The notes below the pieces were generated by a model. It saw nothing but the letters and a program-made list of their open reading frames with translations. It searched no databases and was not told where the DNA came from. A program made the translations under genes and the position numbers. Shown piece by piece: positions 1-9,900 of a stretch of 45,930 nt of DNA. The stretch's first letter is position 1. Each line of letters starts with the position of its first letter. This DNA is from Pseudomonadota bacterium (GTDB lineage Bacteria > Pseudomonadota > Gammaproteobacteria > Burkholderiales > Burkholderiaceae_B), in NCBI GenBank assembly GCA_023387815.1, contig JAEWHK010000047.1, forward strand, positions 1 to 45,930. The letters are read 5' to 3'.

Positions 1-103
1 CGTGAACCTGTGGTACGGACGACGCAAGAAACTCAAAACGGTTTCCATTGGTACCGTCTGGCGTCCCGACACGGCTGTCGAGAAAGACAAGACAAAGAAC
101 TGA
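1..103 (+). CDS. secD: SecD C-terminus (partial)
   Basis: Last 33 codons of an ORF that enters from the left edge and stops with TGA at 101-103. The peptide contains the segment NLWYGRRKKLK followed by a short hydrophilic tail, which matches the cytoplasmic end of SecD after its last membrane helix in betaproteobacteria. SecD with SecF forms the proton-driven accessory complex of the Sec translocase in the inner membrane. secF follows 53 bp downstream on the same strand, the usual order. Only the tail is visible, so the call leans on secF context. Confidence 0.85.
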   Translation, partial: VNLWYGRRKKLKTVSIGTVWRPDTAVEKDKTKN

Positions 104-156
104 ATCGGGTAGAACACTTTTTCTGTCCGGGCTGACCGGACAGAGCAGGAATCAAT

Positions 157-1095
157 ATGGAATTTTTCAGAATCCACAAAACCATACCGTTCATGAAGAA
201 CGCGCTGATCCTCAATACGATCAGTGCCATTACCTTCGTGCTTGCGGTATTTTTCATCGTTACCCGTGGCTTTCACCTGTCCATCGAATTTACCGGTGGT
301 ACGGTCATGGAAGTCAACTATCAGCAGGCTGCCCAGCTGGATGAAATCCGCAGCAGCATCAGCGCGCTGAAGTATAGCGATTTCCAGGTGCAGAACTTCG
401 GCACCTCGCGCGATGTGATCATCCGCCTGCCGGTAGATAAGAATCTGTCTTCTACCCAGCAGAGCGACACGGTGATGGCTGCGCTCAAGAAGACCAATCC
501 CGATGCCGAGCTGCGCCGCGTGGAATTCGTGGGTCCGCAAGTGGGTAACGAACTCCTGACCAATGGGCTGAAGGCGCTGGCCTTTGTGGTGATTGGCATC
601 ATGATCTATCTGGGTATCCGCTTTGAATGGAAATTTGCCCTTGCCTGCGTGGTCGCCAACCTTCACGACGTGGTCATCATCCTGGGGTTCTTTGCCTTCT
701 TCCAGTGGGAATTCTCGTTGCCGGTGCTGGCTGGTGTGCTGGCGGTACTGGGCTACTCGGTCAATGAATCCGTGGTGATCATGGACCGGATCCGGGAAAA
801 CTTCCGCAAGCAGCGGCGCGCCAGTGTCCGTGACATCATCGACGGTGCCATTACGCAGACCATTTCACGTACCGTTATTACCCACGCGTCCACGCAAATG
901 ATGGTGCTGTCCATGTTCTTCTTTGGCGGCCCTTCCCTGCATTATTTTGCCCTTGCGCTGACCATTGGTATCTGGTTCGGTATTTATTCATCGGTATTCG
1001 TGGCCGCTGCCATTGCCATGTGGCTGGGCGTCAAGCGCGAAGACATGATCAAGACCCCTAAAAAAGAGGATCCGGCCAGCGAAGTGGTTTACTGA
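157..1095 (+). CDS. secF: protein translocase subunit SecF
   Basis: 312 aa, the normal size for SecF. The first membrane helix (about residues 19-36) is followed by the family motif IEFTGGTVMEV near residues 43-53, then a periplasmic domain and five more helices from about residue 140. Late motifs include VLGYSVNESVVIMDRIREN, the D4-like signature of SecD/SecF. SecF works with SecD in the inner membrane to pull exported proteins through SecYEG using proton-motive force. ATG at 157 gives a short cytoplasmic N-terminus as expected. It closes an operon with secD and is followed by a strong terminator. Confidence 0.97.
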   Translation: MEFFRIHKTIPFMKNALILNTISAITFVLAVFFIVTRGFHLSIEFTGGTVMEVNYQQAAQLDEIRSSISALKYSDFQVQNFGTSRDVIIRLPVDKNLSSTQQSDTVMAALKKTNPDAELRRVEFVGPQVGNELLTNGLKALAFVVIGIMIYLGIRFEWKFALACVVANLHDVVIILGFFAFFQWEFSLPVLAGVLAVLGYSVNESVVIMDRIRENFRKQRRASVRDIIDGAITQTISRTVITHASTQMMVLSMFFFGGPSLHYFALALTIGIWFGIYSSVFVAAAIAMWLGVKREDMIKTPKKEDPASEVVY

Positions 1096-1144
1096 TTCAA
1101 CGGCTGTCCCCTGCGCGCAACATTCCGCTGCGCGCGCCCCTCAG

Positions 1145-1167
1145 AAAAGCGCCTTCGGGCGCTTTTT
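1145..1167 (+). terminator. rho-independent terminator after secF
   Basis: A perfect stem AGCGCC / GGCGCT with a stable TTCG tetraloop is extended by A4/T4 pairing and followed by five T residues. It lies 50 bp past the secF stop and ends the secDF operon before miaB. Confidence 0.92.
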
Positions 1168-1270
1168 CATTTGAAAAAACAACAGGATAAGGCGTAACAG
1201 GCGCAAACACGCTACAATCACGTTTTCCAAATTTACCCCCGGGACAAAAACCCGCCACGGTACCCAAATC

Positions 1271-2692
1271 ATGCAAGAAACCACGCTCAAACGCGACGGC
1301 GCTACCGCGACTGCCGCTCCCCTGAAAGAAACCCCGATCCATATTCATCCCTCGGCCAGAAAGCTGTATATCAAGACCTTCGGCTGTCAGATGAACGAAT
1401 ACGATTCGGACAAAATGGCTGACGTCCTTCGGGAAAATCAGGGTCTGGAACTGACCAATACGCCGGAAGACGCTGACGTCATCCTGCTGAACACCTGTTC
1501 CATCCGTGAGAAAGCCCAGGAAAAAGTCTTTTCCGACCTGGGTCGCATCAATCAGCTGAAAAAGAAGAACCCCAATCTGGTCATTGGCGTGGGCGGTTGT
1601 GTTGCCAGCCAGGAAGGCGCCACCATTATCCGGCGCGCTCCCTATGTTGACGTTGTTTTCGGTCCCCAGACCCTGCATCGCCTGCCTGATCTGATCGAGC
1701 GTCGCAAAAGCACGGGCCGCGCCCAGGTTGATATCAGTTTTCCTGAAATCGAAAAATTCGACGCCCTGCCTCCGGCGCGTATTGATGGCCCATCCGCGTT
1801 TGTCTCCATTATGGAAGGCTGCAGCAAGTACTGCAGCTTCTGTGTGGTTCCTTACACGCGTGGCGAAGAGATTTCGCGTCCCTTCGAAGACGTGCTGACC
1901 GAAATTGCCGACCTGGCCGACCAGGGCGTCAAGGAAGTCAATCTGCTGGGTCAGAATGTCAATGCGTACCGCGGCGCGCTGGGCGGTACAACAGAACTGG
2001 CCGATTTCGCCATGCTGCTGGATTACGTACACGAAATCCCGGGCATTGAGCGCATCCGCTACACAACATCGCACCCCAAGGAAATGACCAATCGGCTGAT
2101 TGAAGCTCACGGTCGACTGCCCAAACTGGTGCCGTTCCTGCACCTGCCTATCCAGACCGGCAGTGACCGGATCCTGGCCGCAATGAAGCGCGGCTATACC
2201 GGACTGGAATTCAAATCGATCGCGCGACGTCTTTACGCAGCCCGCCCCGGCATGACGCTGTCTTCTGATTTCATCGTTGGTTTCCCCGGAGAAACAGATG
2301 CCGATTTCGAAGCCACACTCAAACTGATTGCCGATGTGAATTTCGACACGTCGTTCTCCTTCATCTATTCGCGCCGTCCGGGTACGCCGGCTGCCGACCT
2401 GCATGACGACACACCCTATGAAGTCAAGCTAGAGCGCCTGCAGCGTCTGCAGGCCCAGATTTCAGAACAGGCCAGCGCCATCAGTCACGGCATGCTCAAT
2501 ACTCTGCAACCCGTACTGGTAGAAGGTCCGTCGCGGCGTGACGCCAGCGAACTGACCGGCCGCACCGAGAACAACCGGATCGTCAATTTTGCCGGACCCG
2601 AAAATCTGATCGGACAAATTGTGAACGTACGCATCACCAACGTATATACCAACTCACTGCGCGGTGAATTCGACGCAGGAGAACTTGCCTGA
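1271..2692 (+). CDS. miaB: tRNA-2-methylthio-N6-dimethylallyladenosine synthase MiaB
   Basis: 473 aa radical-SAM methylthiotransferase that adds the 2-methylthio group to i6A37 of tRNAs reading UNN codons. Three domains are visible: an N-terminal UPF0004 domain with Cys39, Cys76 and Cys110 for the auxiliary [4Fe-4S] cluster; a radical-SAM core with GCSKYCSFC (Cys184, 188, 191); and a C-terminal TRAM domain from about residue 405. ATG at 1271 leaves about 30 residues before the first conserved strand, a little longer than E. coli MiaB, so a later start cannot be excluded. It heads the conserved miaB-ybeZ-ybeY-corC-lnt block; its stop codon shares one base with the next start. Confidence 0.96.
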   Translation: MQETTLKRDGATATAAPLKETPIHIHPSARKLYIKTFGCQMNEYDSDKMADVLRENQGLELTNTPEDADVILLNTCSIREKAQEKVFSDLGRINQLKKKNPNLVIGVGGCVASQEGATIIRRAPYVDVVFGPQTLHRLPDLIERRKSTGRAQVDISFPEIEKFDALPPARIDGPSAFVSIMEGCSKYCSFCVVPYTRGEEISRPFEDVLTEIADLADQGVKEVNLLGQNVNAYRGALGGTTELADFAMLLDYVHEIPGIERIRYTTSHPKEMTNRLIEAHGRLPKLVPFLHLPIQTGSDRILAAMKRGYTGLEFKSIARRLYAARPGMTLSSDFIVGFPGETDADFEATLKLIADVNFDTSFSFIYSRRPGTPAADLHDDTPYEVKLERLQRLQAQISEQASAISHGMLNTLQPVLVEGPSRRDASELTGRTENNRIVNFAGPENLIGQIVNVRITNVYTNSLRGEFDAGELA

Positions 2693-3744
2693 TGACAGGA
2701 AAACGTAATCTGCCGGTCGTATTTCATCTTGAAGGTGACAACACCCAGCTGGCCAATCTATGCGGACCGCTGGATGAGAATCTGCAGCAGATCGCCCAGG
2801 CCTACGATGTCACTATCGGGCGCAATGGTAATCGCGTCATTATCGAAGGCGAACAGGCACAGGATGCGGCCGGCGCGGTGAACCTTTTTCACCGACGCGC
2901 GCGCCACCGGGATCTCACCATCGATGATATCCAGCTGGGACTGGTAGAGTTGCGTGCCAACACCCGGCCTGCGGCCGAAAAAAACCGCACAGAGTCAGAC
3001 GAAAGCCGGCAAAAGCGTCAGGGTGGCAACGCTTCTGTTCCTGAGCTGCCGCCCCTGGATGACGACAGTGGCTCCATCGCGCTGCGCACGAGGCGCAACG
3101 ATCTGCGCCCTCGCACGCCGCGTCAGCGCGACTATCTGAACAATATCCTGCGTCATGACATTACTTTCGGGACAGGTCCGGCCGGAACCGGCAAAACCTG
3201 GCTGGCCGTCGCCTGTGCCATCGACGCCCTCGAACGGGAACATGTTCAACGGATCATTCTGACCCGACCTGCCGTGGAAGCCGGCGAGCGCCTTGGCTTT
3301 CTGCCCGGCGATCTGGCCCAGAAAGTGGATCCCTACCTGCGCCCGCTATACGATGCCCTGTATGACCTGATGGGCTTTGAAAAAGTCATGCGTCTGTTCG
3401 AAAAACAGACCATTGAGATCGCACCCCTGGCTTATATGCGCGGACGCACACTCAATCACGCCTTCGTGATACTGGATGAAGCGCAGAACACCACGCAGGA
3501 ACAGATGAAGATGTTTCTGACCCGCATCGGCTTCGGTAGCAAAGCCGTGATCACCGGTGACCCGTCACAGATTGACCTGATTAAGGGTCAGAAAAGCGGT
3601 CTGGAACATGCCTTGCGCGTGCTGGGCAATGTCCATGGCATTGCCTTTTCCCGCTTTACCAGTGAAGACGTGGTGCGTCACCCCCTGGTAGCCCGCATTA
3701 TCGATGCCTACGATCAGGCCGAGGGTCGCACGCAAAATGGCTGA
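2692..3744 (+). CDS. ybeZ: PhoH-like ATPase YbeZ
   Basis: 350 aa P-loop protein of the PhoH family. A KH-like N-terminal region is followed by a charged linker (about residues 90-130), Walker A GPAGTGKT at about 162-169 and Walker B VILDEAQN at about 259-266. Homologues are RNA-binding ATPases that act with the RNase YbeY in 16S rRNA processing and ribosome quality control. The ATG at 2692 overlaps the miaB stop by one base, so translation is probably coupled. Its 3' end overlaps the start of ybeY by 8 bases, consistent with joint function. Confidence 0.94.
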   Translation: MTGKRNLPVVFHLEGDNTQLANLCGPLDENLQQIAQAYDVTIGRNGNRVIIEGEQAQDAAGAVNLFHRRARHRDLTIDDIQLGLVELRANTRPAAEKNRTESDESRQKRQGGNASVPELPPLDDDSGSIALRTRRNDLRPRTPRQRDYLNNILRHDITFGTGPAGTGKTWLAVACAIDALEREHVQRIILTRPAVEAGERLGFLPGDLAQKVDPYLRPLYDALYDLMGFEKVMRLFEKQTIEIAPLAYMRGRTLNHAFVILDEAQNTTQEQMKMFLTRIGFGSKAVITGDPSQIDLIKGQKSGLEHALRVLGNVHGIAFSRFTSEDVVRHPLVARIIDAYDQAEGRTQNG

Positions 3745-4246
3745 CAGCAGCCCTCACGGTAAATCCCGGGTACGCGACACATCCTATCTGCGCAGCTCCG
3801 TGCAGCACGTCGTTCCGGTGCCCGAACTCAGTCGCCAGCGTATTCGCAGCTGGATGCTGCGCGCCGTGGATGCGGCCATGGAAGAAAACGACGAGATTAT
3901 TGAAGTTGAACTCACGCTGCGCCTGGTGGATGAGCCTGAGGGTCGCGAACTGAACAGCCAGTTCCGCGGTCGCGATTACGCCACCAACGTGCTTACCTTC
4001 GAATATGGCGTCGATCCTGACGGTATTGCGCGCGGCGACATCGTCCTTTGCGTTCCCGTGCTCAGACAGGAAGCCCAGGCCCAGAAAAAAACACTGACCC
4101 AGCACGCCGCCCATCTTGTGGTACATGGCGTACTGCATGCGCTAGGCTACGATCATCTCCAGGAAGACGAAGCCGCCCACATGGAGGCGCTGGAAACCGC
4201 AATACTGGCTGGCATGGGTCTGCCCGATCCTTATCTCGCCCAATAA
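3737..4246 (+). CDS. ybeY: endoribonuclease YbeY
   Basis: 169 aa zinc-dependent single-strand endoribonuclease for 16S rRNA 3'-end maturation. The catalytic motif HGVLHALGYDH gives the zinc ligands His130, His134 and His140 (H-x3-H-x5-H), and the family segment NVLTFEY lies upstream. The frame is open back to an ATG at 3704, but ATG 3737 is preferred because it overlaps the ybeZ stop by 8 bases and gives the family length. The N-terminus (about 20 residues) is slightly longer than in E. coli. Confidence 0.94.
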   Translation: MADSSPHGKSRVRDTSYLRSSVQHVVPVPELSRQRIRSWMLRAVDAAMEENDEIIEVELTLRLVDEPEGRELNSQFRGRDYATNVLTFEYGVDPDGIARGDIVLCVPVLRQEAQAQKKTLTQHAAHLVVHGVLHALGYDHLQEDEAAHMEALETAILAGMGLPDPYLAQ

Positions 4247-4385
4247 ACAGCGAGCGCCAGACAAAACAGACGGAAACGGGCAGAAAGCGACTTTTCGGCC
4301 ACGAGGCATGCTACCTTTAGAGAGTGACAAAAAAGGCCTGGGTTTACGCTAAGTCATTAACTTTTCATCAAAATTGTGCCAAATT

Positions 4386-4403
4386 GAGTTATCCTTATAA
4401 CTC
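4386..4403. promoter_or_regulatory. perfect inverted repeat upstream of corC
   Basis: GAGTTAT-CCTT-ATAACTC is a perfect 7-bp-arm palindrome ending 20 bp before the corC start, in the only AT-rich gap (4247-4423) of the cluster. It could be an operator or a small hairpin over the ribosome binding region. No good promoter hexamers were pinned down nearby. Function is unknown. Confidence 0.45.
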
Positions 4404-4423
4404 CCTAAACTAGACGTCCAGAG

Positions 4424-5323
4424 ATGTCAGAACCATATCCTTCGAACGATGCCGAGGCAGACAGTCAGCCAGGCAAAAAACCCATTTCACGCTCACTCAT
4501 TCAGCGAATCAAAGGCCTGCTGGGCCAGAATGAGCCCGAAGACCGCGAAGACATCCAGGAGATCCTCTCTTCTGCGCATGATCGGGATATCATCGACGAT
4601 GATTCCTACTCCATGATTGTGGGGTCCATTTCCTTCACTGAAAAAAATGTCAGCGATATCATGATTCCGCGATCCCGCATGGATCTGCTGGATATCAGCA
4701 AGCCCCTGCAGGAACTGCTGCCTGGCATTGTGGAAACCGCCCATTCTCGCTTTCCGGTTTACGAAGAAGAAAAAGACAACATCATTGGCATCCTGCTTGC
4801 CAAAGACCTGTTGCGCTTCATCACCAATCCCGAAACAGACATCCGCAGCCTGGTGCGTCCGGCCATCTATATTCCCGAGACCAAGCGACTGAATCAGTTG
4901 CTGCGCGACTTCCGCGAGAATCGCAACCACATTGCGATCGTCATTGACGAGTATGGCAGCATTGCCGGCCTGGTCACCATGGAAGACGTTCTGGAACAGA
5001 TCGTTGGCGACATCGAAGACGAGTACGACGAAGAAGCGCAAACGACCATCTTTCCAGAGACGGATTCCTCCTGGCGCGTCATGGCCATTACGGAAATCCG
5101 TCAGCTGAACCAGACGCTGCAGGTAGCTATCCCCGAAGATGATTACGACACCATCGGCGGCTGGCTGGCTGCCGAGCTCGATCACATTCCGCAGCGCGGA
5201 GACAGCTACGATTACCAGGGCCTGCGCTTCCAGGTGCTGCGCGCCGATGCACGTCGCGCGCTGTGGCTGCACATCAAACGCCTCTCGGCCATGAGCGGCA
5301 GCCAGACCAAAACTGAAACCTGA
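4424..5323 (+). CDS. corC: CorC/HlyC-type CBS-domain protein
   Basis: 299 aa protein with two CBS domains (about residues 70-195), including FPVYEEEKDNIIGIL, and the motif EQIVGDIEDEYDE, then a C-terminal CorC_HlyC (transporter-associated) domain with GGWLAAELDHIPQRGD. No membrane segment is seen, so it matches the short soluble CorC/YbeX form rather than the DUF21-bearing form. The family is linked to magnesium and cobalt homeostasis, and YbeX is also tied to ribosome metabolism, which fits ybeZ-ybeY upstream. A 177-bp gap precedes it, so it may have its own promoter. lnt follows after 4 bp. Confidence 0.92.
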   Translation: MSEPYPSNDAEADSQPGKKPISRSLIQRIKGLLGQNEPEDREDIQEILSSAHDRDIIDDDSYSMIVGSISFTEKNVSDIMIPRSRMDLLDISKPLQELLPGIVETAHSRFPVYEEEKDNIIGILLAKDLLRFITNPETDIRSLVRPAIYIPETKRLNQLLRDFRENRNHIAIVIDEYGSIAGLVTMEDVLEQIVGDIEDEYDEEAQTTIFPETDSSWRVMAITEIRQLNQTLQVAIPEDDYDTIGGWLAAELDHIPQRGDSYDYQGLRFQVLRADARRALWLHIKRLSAMSGSQTKTET

Positions 5324-5327
5324 GCCC

Positions 5328-6911
5328 ATGGTCTGGCTCCTACTCCTTGCAGCCGGGGCAGTTCATGCCCTTAGTTTTTCGCCAGACCCGCTGCCTGGCT
5401 GGGCCCTGCCCTATGTGCAGGTACTGGCCATGGCCGTTCCTGCGTATCTGGTTCTGGGAACGCGGGACATCAAACGCGCCGCACTCGCCGCCTTTGTGTT
5501 CAGTACCAGCAGTTTCTGCGTTGGCGTGTACTGGCTTTATATCAGTATGAATCATTTCGGCGGTCTGGCAGCACCTCTGGCCGCCCTCGCCGTTCTGCTC
5601 TTCTCGCTTTATCTGTCGCTTTATGCTGCGCTTGCCGGTGCCTGTACCGCCTGGGTCGGACGTGGTCTGAATTTTTTATGTACCCCCTCGGCACTGGCGC
5701 GCTGCCTGCTGTGGGCGGCCGCCTGGACTCTCGGTGAATGGCTGCGCGGCTTTGTGTTCACCGGTTTCCCCTGGAATAACATCGGCTATGCGCATACCAA
5801 TAGCCTGCTTTCGGCCTGGGCTCCCATCTGGGGGGTATACGGCGTGGCCTTTCTGGCCGCGCTGGCCAGTGCGCTTACCGCTTCCATCTTTCATTTTCTG
5901 AAGCACAACCGGCCGGGCATTATTGCCGTGATGGCCAGTGCCCTGCTGGGCATGTTCCTCGTCAGTCTGGCTGTCAGCCGCATCGACTGGTTCGATCGCC
6001 AGGGCCCGGCCATGACAGTACGTCTCGTACAGGGAAATATTCCCCAGCAGATGAAATTCGATCCGTCCCAGTTGATGAGCTCGCTACAGCAACAGTTTGC
6101 GCTGGCTAGCCGCCCGTCTGTGGATGTACATCATACCCCTTCCCTGATCGTGTTTCCCGAGACTATTCTGCCGACTTTCCAGGACAGAATGGCGCCGGAA
6201 TTCTGGCAGTCCGTCGTGGAGCTGGCCGATCAGATGAACGCAACCCTGTTCATGGGCAGCCCCATGCATACCATCGGACAGGGTAAGGACCGTTACACCA
6301 ACAGTGTGTTGTCCATCGACCGGAATACGTCGGTGACGGCACTGATGCAGGCACAGGACGTACCCGTATATGACAAGCGGCATCTCGTGCCTTTCGGCGA
6401 ATTTGTTCCCTTTGGCTTTCGCTGGTTCGTGGACGCACTGAGTATCCCGCTGGGTGATTTTGACCGTGGCTCTCAAGGTCAGAAAAGCTTTGCTGTGGAC
6501 AGTCAGCTGTTCGCACCAAACATCTGCTATGAAGATGTGTTTGGCGAAGAGCTGCTGCCTGCATTGCGCACGCAAGCGGATGGATCGCCGGGTGCCAGCG
6601 TGCTGTTCAATGTCAGCAATCTGGGCTGGTTCGGCAATACCTGGGCGCTAAGACAGCACTTGCAGATTGCTCGCATGCGCAGCATGGAAACAGCAAGACC
6701 CATGATTCGAGCAACCAACACCGGCACTACAGCTGCCATCGATGCGAAGGGCCAGGTACTGGCTGAATTGCCTACTGCCAAGGCGGACGTACTGGATGTA
6801 CAGATTCAGGGCACGCAGGGTCTCACGCTTTACGCACGGGTGGGTAACTGGCTGATCGTGATCGTGAGCGTTCTGGTATTGCTCTGCGGCTATCTCGTGA
6901 AAAGACGCTGA
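5328..6911 (+). CDS. lnt: apolipoprotein N-acyltransferase Lnt
   Basis: 527 aa inner-membrane enzyme that adds the third acyl chain to the N-terminal cysteine of lipoproteins, the last step of lipoprotein maturation. The first ~220 residues hold about six hydrophobic segments, followed by a periplasmic nitrilase-like domain and a final helix at about 500-520. The catalytic triad is visible: Glu278 in VFPETILP, Lys350 in YDKRHLVPFGEF and Cys400 in APNICYEDVF. ATG at 5328 lies 4 bp after the corC stop. It converges on dnaE2 with a 10-bp gap and no terminator in between. Confidence 0.96.
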   Translation: MVWLLLLAAGAVHALSFSPDPLPGWALPYVQVLAMAVPAYLVLGTRDIKRAALAAFVFSTSSFCVGVYWLYISMNHFGGLAAPLAALAVLLFSLYLSLYAALAGACTAWVGRGLNFLCTPSALARCLLWAAAWTLGEWLRGFVFTGFPWNNIGYAHTNSLLSAWAPIWGVYGVAFLAALASALTASIFHFLKHNRPGIIAVMASALLGMFLVSLAVSRIDWFDRQGPAMTVRLVQGNIPQQMKFDPSQLMSSLQQQFALASRPSVDVHHTPSLIVFPETILPTFQDRMAPEFWQSVVELADQMNATLFMGSPMHTIGQGKDRYTNSVLSIDRNTSVTALMQAQDVPVYDKRHLVPFGEFVPFGFRWFVDALSIPLGDFDRGSQGQKSFAVDSQLFAPNICYEDVFGEELLPALRTQADGSPGASVLFNVSNLGWFGNTWALRQHLQIARMRSMETARPMIRATNTGTTAAIDAKGQVLAELPTAKADVLDVQIQGTQGLTLYARVGNWLIVIVSVLVLLCGYLVKRR

Positions 6912-6921
6912 TGGCCCCGGT

Positions 6922-9900
6922 TCAATGAAAATTTCGACTTTGCGTCTGCAGATTTCCCAGCAAAGGGGTCAGATTGACCAGCCGCTCCACAATCACATGC
7001 TGTACGCCATTGGCTGACTGCCAGCGCCCATAGGCACCCATCAGTCGCGAGGTAAGCAGTTCCTTGCGCTGACGCGTAGCCAGTTCGGGCCGAATCAGCA
7101 GATTGATCTGCCCTGTTTCGTCTTCCAGCGTCACAAACACCACGCCTTTTGCCGTTCCCGGTCGTTGCCGGATCGTCACGATTCCTGCGGCCCGAACCAG
7201 ACGTCTGTCTGGCTGATTGCGCAGAACCGCAGCAGAGGAAAAACGCATTTGCGCCAGGCGATCCCGCAACAGCTCCAGCGGATGCCGTCCCAGCGTCAGA
7301 CCCAGTGAGTCGTAATCCGCAATGAGCGACTGCCCTTCGGTAAGCAGGGGCAGCTGCGGTGTTGTAGTCTCATAGACCGGTGCATCGCGCAACATATCGT
7401 TGTCAGGGACACTAACCACGGCATCCCAGAGTGCCGCCCGGCGATGCCCGGCGAGACTTTCCAGGGCGTTGCCCGAAGCCAGCGCATTCAGATCGTGTCG
7501 GTTCAGATCAGCACGCCTTGCAAGATCACTGACAGACTCCACGGCAGCCCGAGCCCGAACCGCAACAATTCTTTTTGCCGCGTCCTCGCTCATCCCCTTG
7601 ATCTGATTGAGTCCCAGCCGCACGCAAGGTCTGTTGCCCTCTCTGCGTTTGGAGATATCCGTATCAAATTCAAGCGTGGCCTCCCAGTCACTGATCAGCA
7701 CATCGGGAGGCAGCACTTTGACGCCGTGCCGCCTGGCATCCTGAATAAGGGTAGACGCACTATAAAAACCCATGGGCAGACTATTGAGCAGTGCTGCCAG
7801 AAATGCTTCGGGCTCATGACATTTCAGCCAGCTGCTTGCATAGGCCAGTAACGCAAAACTTGCTGCATGACTCTCGGGAAAACCGTATTCCCCAAAACCC
7901 TGAATCTGTCGGAAAATCTGTTCAGCAAACTCCCTCTCGTACCCTCTCTCAAGCATGCCGTCCACGATCTTGTTATAGAACTTTTCCAGCCCGCCTTTGC
8001 GCTTCCAGGCTGCCATGGAGCGTCGCAGGGAGTCTGCCTCACCTCCCGTGAAACCGGCAGCCTTCATGGCGATCTGCATCACCTGCTCCTGGAAAATCGG
8101 CACGCCCAGCGTACGCTCAAGCGCCGATTTAATTTCTTCGCTGGGATAGGTCACCGGCTCCAGGTTCTGCCGTCGTCGCAGATACGGATGCACCATCCCG
8201 CCCTGTATGGGACCGGGACGGATGATGGCGACTTCGATCACCAGATCGTAATAACAACGCGGTCGCAGGCGCGGCAACATGGTCATCTGCGCGCGCGATT
8301 CAATCTGGAACACACCAATCGTATCCGCCCTGCAGATCATGTCATAAGTTGCCGTATCGTCTTGTGGAATATTCTGCATGCTGAATGGTTCATTGCGACG
8401 TATTGCCACCAACTCGAGCGCGCGACGAAGTGCACTGAGCATGCCCAGCGCCAGCACATCGACCTTCAGAATACCCAGCGCATCCAGATCGTCCTTGTCC
8501 CATTGCACGACACTGCGGTCTGGCATGGCGGCATTTTCTATGGGTACCAGGCGCGCCAGCGGACCGCGTGACATGACAAAACCGCCGGGGTGCTGGGAAA
8601 GATGACGCGGAAAACCAATCATTTTTTCTGCCAGATAAACCCACTGCGCAGCAACGGGTGACGAAGCATCCAGACCGCTTTCCTTCATACGCTCCAGCAG
8701 ATTCGCGCGGCCATCCCAATAATGATAGGAACGCGCCACCGCCTCGATAAGGATAGGGTCAACACCCAGTGCCTTGCCCGTATCCCGCAACACACTCTTG
8801 ACCCGATAGCTGATGACAACCGCCGTGAGTGCGGCCCGATCCCGGCCATACTTGCGATAGATGTACTGAATAACCTCCTCACGGCGCTGATGTTCAAAAT
8901 CGACGTCGATATCAGGCGGTTCATCGCGCTCTTTACTGATAAACCGTTCGAACAGGTTATTGCCCTGCCCAGGATCGACCTCGGTAATAAAAAGACAATA
9001 GCAGACGGCGCTGTTCGCAGCCGACCCCCTGCCCTGACATAGAATGTGCCTGCTGCGGGCAAACTGCACAATATCGTAAACCGTCAGAAAATAAGGTTCG
9101 TACTTCATGTCGGCAATGATCTGCAGCTCTGTTTCCAGCTGAAGTCTTACGCTTTCAGGCAGGCCGGCGCCATACCTGAGCCGGGCGCCGGCATAGGTTT
9201 CCTGACGCAGGTATTGCGTCAGACTCAGACCGGGAGGACAGATATCCTTAGGATATTCGTACCTGAGTTCCGTGAGACTGAAATGGCAGCTCAGCATGAC
9301 CTCTATGGTCTGTTCCAGCGCCGCACGTGGGTAGAGGCTTGCCAGCGTGACGCGCGGACGCAGATGATGTTCTGCGTTGGATTTGCGTTCAAAACCGCAA
9401 TCCTGCACGCTCTTGCCATGGCGAATGGCGGTCAGGGTATCGTGTACGGGCTTGCGTGAACGCACATGCATTTGCACCTCTCCTGCGGCTACCAGTGGCA
9501 CACCGGTACTGTCAGATACCGCCTGAAGCGTTGCCTTGTGTGCTTCATCCTGCCCCTGATTCAACATACTGATGACCAGCCAGCATCGCCCGGCAAACGT
9601 CTGTGCCACCCATTGTGCCTGCGCGAGAATCTGTTCATACGGGGCACCATACTCGGGCACCAGCAATCCCAGACAATTTGGCAGATTCTTCAAATGCGCA
9701 AGAGACGGTTCCTCTGGCTGGGTAATATCGCTGGTTGTGAGGTAGTAGCTGCCCTTGGGTGCACGTCCCCGGCCCAGGGTAATGAACTCACACAGGTTGC
9801 CATAGCCATCGCGGTCTTGTGCCAGCACAACAAGTCGCAAATCGGGCTGATGAGAGGTATGCAGGGTGAACACGGACCCGACAATCAGCTGCATAGGCAG

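Noticed and set aside
1097..2404. 435-codon frame on the minus strand
   Set aside because: Lies wholly opposite miaB, has no family resemblance and is explained by miaB codon bias.
4493..5329. 278-codon frame on the minus strand
   Set aside because: Antisense shadow of corC; no ribosome site or motif.
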